Source: Flavobacteriaceae bacterium UBA5544 (GTDB lineage: Bacteria; Bacteroidota; Bacteroidia; Flavobacteriales; Flavobacteriaceae). From it: 26,290 bases of DNA. Every line of letters starts with the position of its first letter. Position 1 is the first letter of the stretch. The notes beneath the pieces were generated by a model. That model was not told the origin of the DNA. It did not search any database and saw only the letters and a list, made by a program, of their open reading frames with translations. Below, piece by piece: positions 24,001 to 26,290 of the stretch. A program made the position numbers and the translations under genes. The stretch is from NCBI GenBank assembly GCA_002426755.1, contig DINI01000026.1, positions 97,002-123,291 of the forward strand. Reading direction: 5' to 3'.

Positions 24001-25864
24001 ACCTTACGGTAGCACAGCCAGTAGAATCGTCTTCAACTCTAATGTATAATGTTTGTTCTTCGGCCACAGTATTATGATAATTTGCTGGATCGACAATAGG
24101 ATTGTTACCGGTTTGGGCGTCTTCAAAAGTTTCGTGGAATGTTACCGAGATACCTGTTAATCCATTGAGCACCTCATCGATTACATTATTTAAGTTAAAT
24201 GCTGCCATACCATCATGATCTTGGTCACAAGCATCTATGTATATATCTTCATTATTAATTACGGGACTATTTAAAACAGTATAAGATAAAGTTGTTGTAG
24301 TAGAACAACCTGTTAAAGTATTTACAACTCTAACAAATAGCTGTCCTGATGGAGTTGTATTTACATAAGGCATAGGAATTGGATTCGCTCCAGAATCGGC
24401 ATCGGTTTGACTATGGTGGTAACTAACAATTAAATCGGTTTGACCATTGGTGATTTCATCATTACTTTGCGTCAGGTCAATTTGAGTGATTCCATCTGCA
24501 ACTTCATCATCACACGCTATCAATATAGTAGGAGAGGTAATGGTGGGAAGCGGATTCACCACTAAATGAAAACTGCTATAAGCCAGACATCCATTGATTG
24601 TATCTTCTATTCTAATATAAATGACTTGATTATTGGAGTTATTCTGAATCGGATTAGTGATTGGATTGCTGTTATTCTCTGCATTTGCCGAAGAAAGATG
24701 ATATGAAATGTTATAATTGGACGATGGAAGAGATGCCAGAACCTGATTGTTTCGCGTACTTAAATCAAATGTTTCGACACCATCCATGCTTGGGTCGTCA
24801 CAAAGTTCGTAATCAGCAATAGGGGTTGTGGTTTGTGTAGAACTCAAAACAACCTCAATTGTATCTTCAATCATACAGGTTGAGCCAGCCAATGGAAGTT
24901 CTATCATAACCGTATAGCTTCCAGATTGATTGATGTTTAGTGTAGGCTGTGCTTCACCAGGAATTAAAGTAGAATTCAAGTACCAAGAATATGTTGCCAA
25001 TGGGTTTTCAATGTTGCCGTTTAGCGTCAGACTTTCGGCACATGTGGTTACATCATCACCTAAATCTACAGAAGCATTAAAACTATTCCCTTCAATAAAT
25101 ACTGCAGAATCATAGTTCTTATCTGTTTGGTCCGCAATGATCAGTTTGATATGATATGTAACATTAGGAGTGATGCTGGCGGTAGCCGATAGTGCTTTAG
25201 TACGACCATTAAAATTTGTGGCACCTAAATTATAACCTTCAAAGTACGCAGCATTGGATGCTGGACAAAAACCAACGATTGCTGCATGTATTGAATTGGT
25301 ATTAACAGGAGTATTTGTGCCTGGAATAACGGCAATATTGGTATAAGGATCGGATGTACCAGCTTTCTTAATCAAAAAAGCAAATCCATCGGAATATTCA
25401 CAAGGAAAATTTTGATAATATTCTTCTGAAGCTAAAATGTAATTAAATTGAATTTGATTTGAAATGGATATAAAGTCAAACTCTATGGAAGTTGCATTTA
25501 AAGTATTTGAAATTCCCAATACACTTTCAAGATCTGGGTCTGTAAGCCAGTCGGACTGACCTTCGTTTAAAATGGTATTATTCTGACCATTTCCACCCGA
25601 AACTACTCTTCCGGTCGATAAAACGATTCCATTTTCAAATGGAAAATTTGAAGAACCTCTTTCAAAATATCCGAAACTCGAAAATCCATTAACCGATCCA
25701 TTGACTTGGGAGGTAATGTTGGAAGTTTCCACACAACCTTGTATCAGGTTATTCTCAATAAGTTGTTGAGGGGTAAACGTGTCATTGATAGTTACTTGTT
25801 GTGAAAATGCGAAGTTGCACAAAAAGCACGTCAATATAAAGAGGGAACTGCGGAAAAATTTCAT
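21038..25864 (-). CDS. Giant T9SS type B cargo with choice-of-anchor L domain and eleven repeat modules
   Basis: 1608 residues and the same plan as its 776-residue paralogue. Signal peptide (cut after about FAFSQ, 21); choice-of-anchor L (about 25-265: TPQQLIENNL, SFGYFERGSSNFPFENGIVLSTG, NYILASEEYY, YHIKLIIADQ, DSAVFIEG); Ig-like domain (266-340); eleven modules of 88-100 residues (about 341-1380); Ig-like domain (DQVVCLDNLPLL, SVTVTTEFGCHT); SprB-like segment (YMYQLDNQPPQDSNVF, GYHTVTVIDLNGC); type B sorting domain (1523-1608: FPKFMTPNDDG, YDRYGKQL, WDGTYNGRNMPATDYWFVAD, GHFTLKR). Each module has a Cys-Asp near its start, often in a D-x-D/N-x-D-G loop, a YY.SQ.DA...NPI segment, NPQT(I/V)(F/Y)(V/A)R and a second Cys. 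Secreted through T9SS; probably an extended, disulfide- and calcium-stabilised surface fibre. Confidence 0.94.
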   Translation of the reverse strand: MKFFRSSLFILTCFLCNFAFSQQVTINDTFTPQQLIENNLIQGCVETSNITSQVNGSVNGFSSFGYFERGSSNFPFENGIVLSTGRVVSGGNGQNNTILNEGQSDWLTDPDLESVLGISNTLNATSIEFDFISISNQIQFNYILASEEYYQNFPCEYSDGFAFLIKKAGTSDPYTNIAVIPGTNTPVNTNSIHAAIVGFCPASNAAYFEGYNLGATNFNGRTKALSATASITPNVTYHIKLIIADQTDKNYDSAVFIEGNSFNASVDLGDDVTTCAESLTLNGNIENPLATYSWYLNSTLIPGEAQPTLNINQSGSYTVMIELPLAGSTCMIEDTIEVVLSSTQTTTPIADYELCDDPSMDGVETFDLSTRNNQVLASLPSSNYNISYHLSSANAENNSNPITNPIQNNSNNQVIYIRIEDTINGCLAYSSFHLVVNPLPTITSPTILIACDDEVADGITQIDLTQSNDEITNGQTDLIVSYHHSQTDADSGANPIPMPYVNTTPSGQLFVRVVNTLTGCSTTTTLSYTVLNSPVINNEDIYIDACDQDHDGMAAFNLNNVIDEVLNGLTGISVTFHETFEDAQTGNNPIVDPANYHNTVAEEQTLYIRVEDDSTGCATVRSFEIHSNLLLTGTNIQDFSACDLENDLNEEFNLNQIAADIINGLEGVTITFYASESDRDNQINALNPNVPFVPTESPTLLYIRLNSSSCSEISEIELLINRVTSFPEIDPVDYCDDNDDGVTSIDLHSFDNAITGGATGYTVTYYATQEDADANENPLPDFYTNTSNPQTIYPKISATDTGCGDVNTFVINVLPAPITTTPIDIIICDNDQDGFAMVDLTQTYNQLVSDTNHREFSFFNTEEDLLSNTNAFTNVSNHNTNSKEVFVRVANTSTGCWSQEHFNIYVNTLPDFPSISNYIYCENSSDGTGDFVFSTKDSEILNGQSGKEVHYYLSQANADNRVNEIDKNAIYHNVSNPQTIFVRVENLTDQNCYGTSSFVIEVGTNPQYNQPTDWFVCDDISNDASELFDLSTKVTEISQGIGEALDVTFYTSQDNAETETNPIPLQFANTVNPQQLYARVDNGTICASITSFTLNVVQVAQANPAQPLEMCDTNYDGIVTFDLTLSEIDILDVRQDNIKIGYYRTTTDLESQSNPITNPSSFTNTSNPQTVFIRLTNTISDCYLTIPLELNVNLPPAINQFGSINVCDNETNYFDLLEINNILVNDSSNSIISYYTTNADALSGLNPLDTNYTYTSNNTTFFTRVEDATSGCFTTYEFHLIVRPLPIAHTPNNLEDCDDDFDGILELDLTSQNASILGGQNPANFTVSYYTSQADAASGNNALPDSYVAFDTEIIYARVENNTTGCYANTQFSIIIHPKPLVDIPDQVVCLDNLPLLVSANTNNPTDTYLWSTNETTPEIEITTIGTYSVTVTTEFGCHTTQSFNVTESEQANIEIVETVDFSDPNNITITISGIGNYMYQLDNQPPQDSNVFENVGIGYHTVTVIDLNGCSEISKEVLVLDFPKFMTPNDDGHFDTWHIIGVETLPGTVIYIYDRYGKQLTYLTSSSRGWDGTYNGRNMPATDYWFVADVKGGSSEFQAKGHFTLKR
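21725..24845 (-). repeat. Eleven tandem protein-level modules in the giant T9SS cargo
   Basis: Eleven units of about 280 bp encode the two-cysteine module. Similarity is clear in protein but not in DNA, so the units are old duplicates that have drifted. All eleven keep both cysteines; the acidic DxDxDG-type loop is clean in five (DQDHDG, DDNDDG, DNDQDG, DTNYDG, DDDFDG) and degenerate in the rest. Confidence 0.85.
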
Positions 25865-25957
25865 TCTAAATTAATTATTCTTTATCATAGCGCTTACACT
25901 GGTTGTAATGCAAACGACATTGATTAGCTATGAAGGGCGAAAAGTATATTAAAATTA

Positions 25958-25988
25958 GATGAAATGCAAAATAATACGATGAAATGCA
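25958..25988. repeat. Pair of 11-bp direct repeats, 20-bp period
   Basis: GATGAAATGCA occurs at 25958-25968 and again at 25978-25988, about 95-125 bp upstream of the giant T9SS gene. The 20-bp period places both on the same face of the helix, and LytTR-type regulators are known to bind paired direct repeats about two turns apart. A partial third copy (AATGCAAA) is at 25907-25914. No perfect TAnnTTTG box was found for this gene. Confidence 0.5.
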
Positions 25989-26052
25989 TAAAACATTAAC
26001 ATTTCAATTTCTCTAAAAATAATAATGATAACTTTAAGTGTCTATAAAACAC

Positions 26053-26070
26053 TCAATTAGTGGTAATTGA
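26053..26070. promoter_or_regulatory. 18-bp inverted repeat between T9SS genes
   Basis: TCAATTA and TAATTGA flank GTGG. It is in the 280-bp spacer between the third and second T9SS genes. There is no T-run on either side, so an operator is as likely as a weak terminator. The rest of the spacer (25865-26144) is AT-rich and shows nothing else apart from the direct repeats. Confidence 0.35.
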
Positions 26071-26144
26071 ATGTAATGAATAATGTGTTAATTGTTTAAG
26101 GATTAAATGGTTAGTGTTGAATAGCTTACCAACAATCTAAATTT

Positions 26145-26290
26145 TCAATAATTTATATAAACCCAACCCTGCATTGGCTTATAGTTTGGGTCATTAAGGT
26201 GTAGAATATAATAATAGGTTCCCGTAGGTAATAATTTTCCGAGATTGTTCAGCCCTCTATTGGCCTTTCCGTCCCAAGGAGTGTCATTAT
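26145..26290 (-). CDS. T9SS type B sorting domain, C-terminal end of a third cargo gene (cut by window edge)
   Basis: The last 48 codons of a minus-strand gene that enters from the right edge. The reading NDTPWDGKANRGLNNLG, then LLPTGTYYYILHLND and ending QGWVYINY before TGA, is the tail of the gliding-motility-associated C-terminal (type B sorting) domain: W-D-G-K, LPxGTYYY and the final G-W-V-Y-I strand are its most conserved parts. It differs from the tails of the two complete cargo proteins here (which have DYWFVAD and GHF.L.R), so it belongs to another branch of the same sorting-domain family. The body of the protein lies outside the window, so its role is unknown. Confidence 0.9.
   Translation of the reverse strand, partial: NDTPWDGKANRGLNNLGKLLPTGTYYYILHLNDPNYKPMQGWVYINY

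Noticed and set aside
21725..24845. Module array considered as a recent DNA tandem duplication or assembly artefact
   Set aside because: Units are dissimilar in DNA, differ in length and in loop residues, and the frame is intact, so they are old, selected repeats.

Overview
The window looks like chromosomal DNA from a marine-type member of the Flavobacteriaceae (Bacteroidota). The evidence is two complete genes and one partial gene for type IX secretion (T9SS) type B cargo, Bacteroidota-type promoters (TTG, about 20 bp, TAnnTTTG), AT-rich spacers, and a core of flavobacterial housekeeping genes (lysA, sucC, uvrB). I cannot name a genus. No tRNA, rRNA, CRISPR array, transposase or integrase is visible.

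Left part (1-2656, all minus strand): an SGNH-like membrane-anchored protein, an MBOAT O-acyltransferase and the first 61 codons of an M20-type amidohydrolase form a tight transcription unit. The first two are the usual pair for O-acetylating a surface or exported polysaccharide. A 359-bp spacer (2657-3015) carries candidate regulatory sites.

Centre-left (3016-9564, all minus strand): a TPR-containing sensor histidine kinase and a LytTR response regulator overlap by one base. They lie directly upstream of a run of five genes: an exported protein of unknown function, an NTF2-like lipoprotein, a small exported protein, an extended SDR reductase and an exported protein with two SnoaL-like domains. 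A 33-bp bipartite inverted site sits just upstream of this run. A second copy, with identical spacing and orientation, sits upstream of the SGNH/MBOAT unit. I read this as a candidate LytTR regulon linking an uncharacterised secreted NTF2-like system with polysaccharide acylation.

Centre (9724-16338): an AI-2E family transporter, lysA, sucC (with a textbook promoter and terminator, and no sucD next to it), two small exported proteins, a half-length DUF1456 protein, an exported esterase and a TerB-like protein. A period-7 tandem repeat separates the TerB-like gene from uvrB.

Right part (16383-26290, all minus strand): uvrB, then two paralogous T9SS type B proteins and the C-terminus of a third. 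The two complete proteins share one architecture (signal peptide, choice-of-anchor L, Ig-like, repeated two-cysteine module, Ig-like, SprB-like segment, type B sorting domain). They differ mainly in the number of the roughly 95-residue module: 2 copies in the 776-residue protein and 11 in the 1608-residue protein. They are probably surface adhesins or parts of a matrix. Their regulatory DNA contains direct repeats and palindromes that the gene annotation does not explain.
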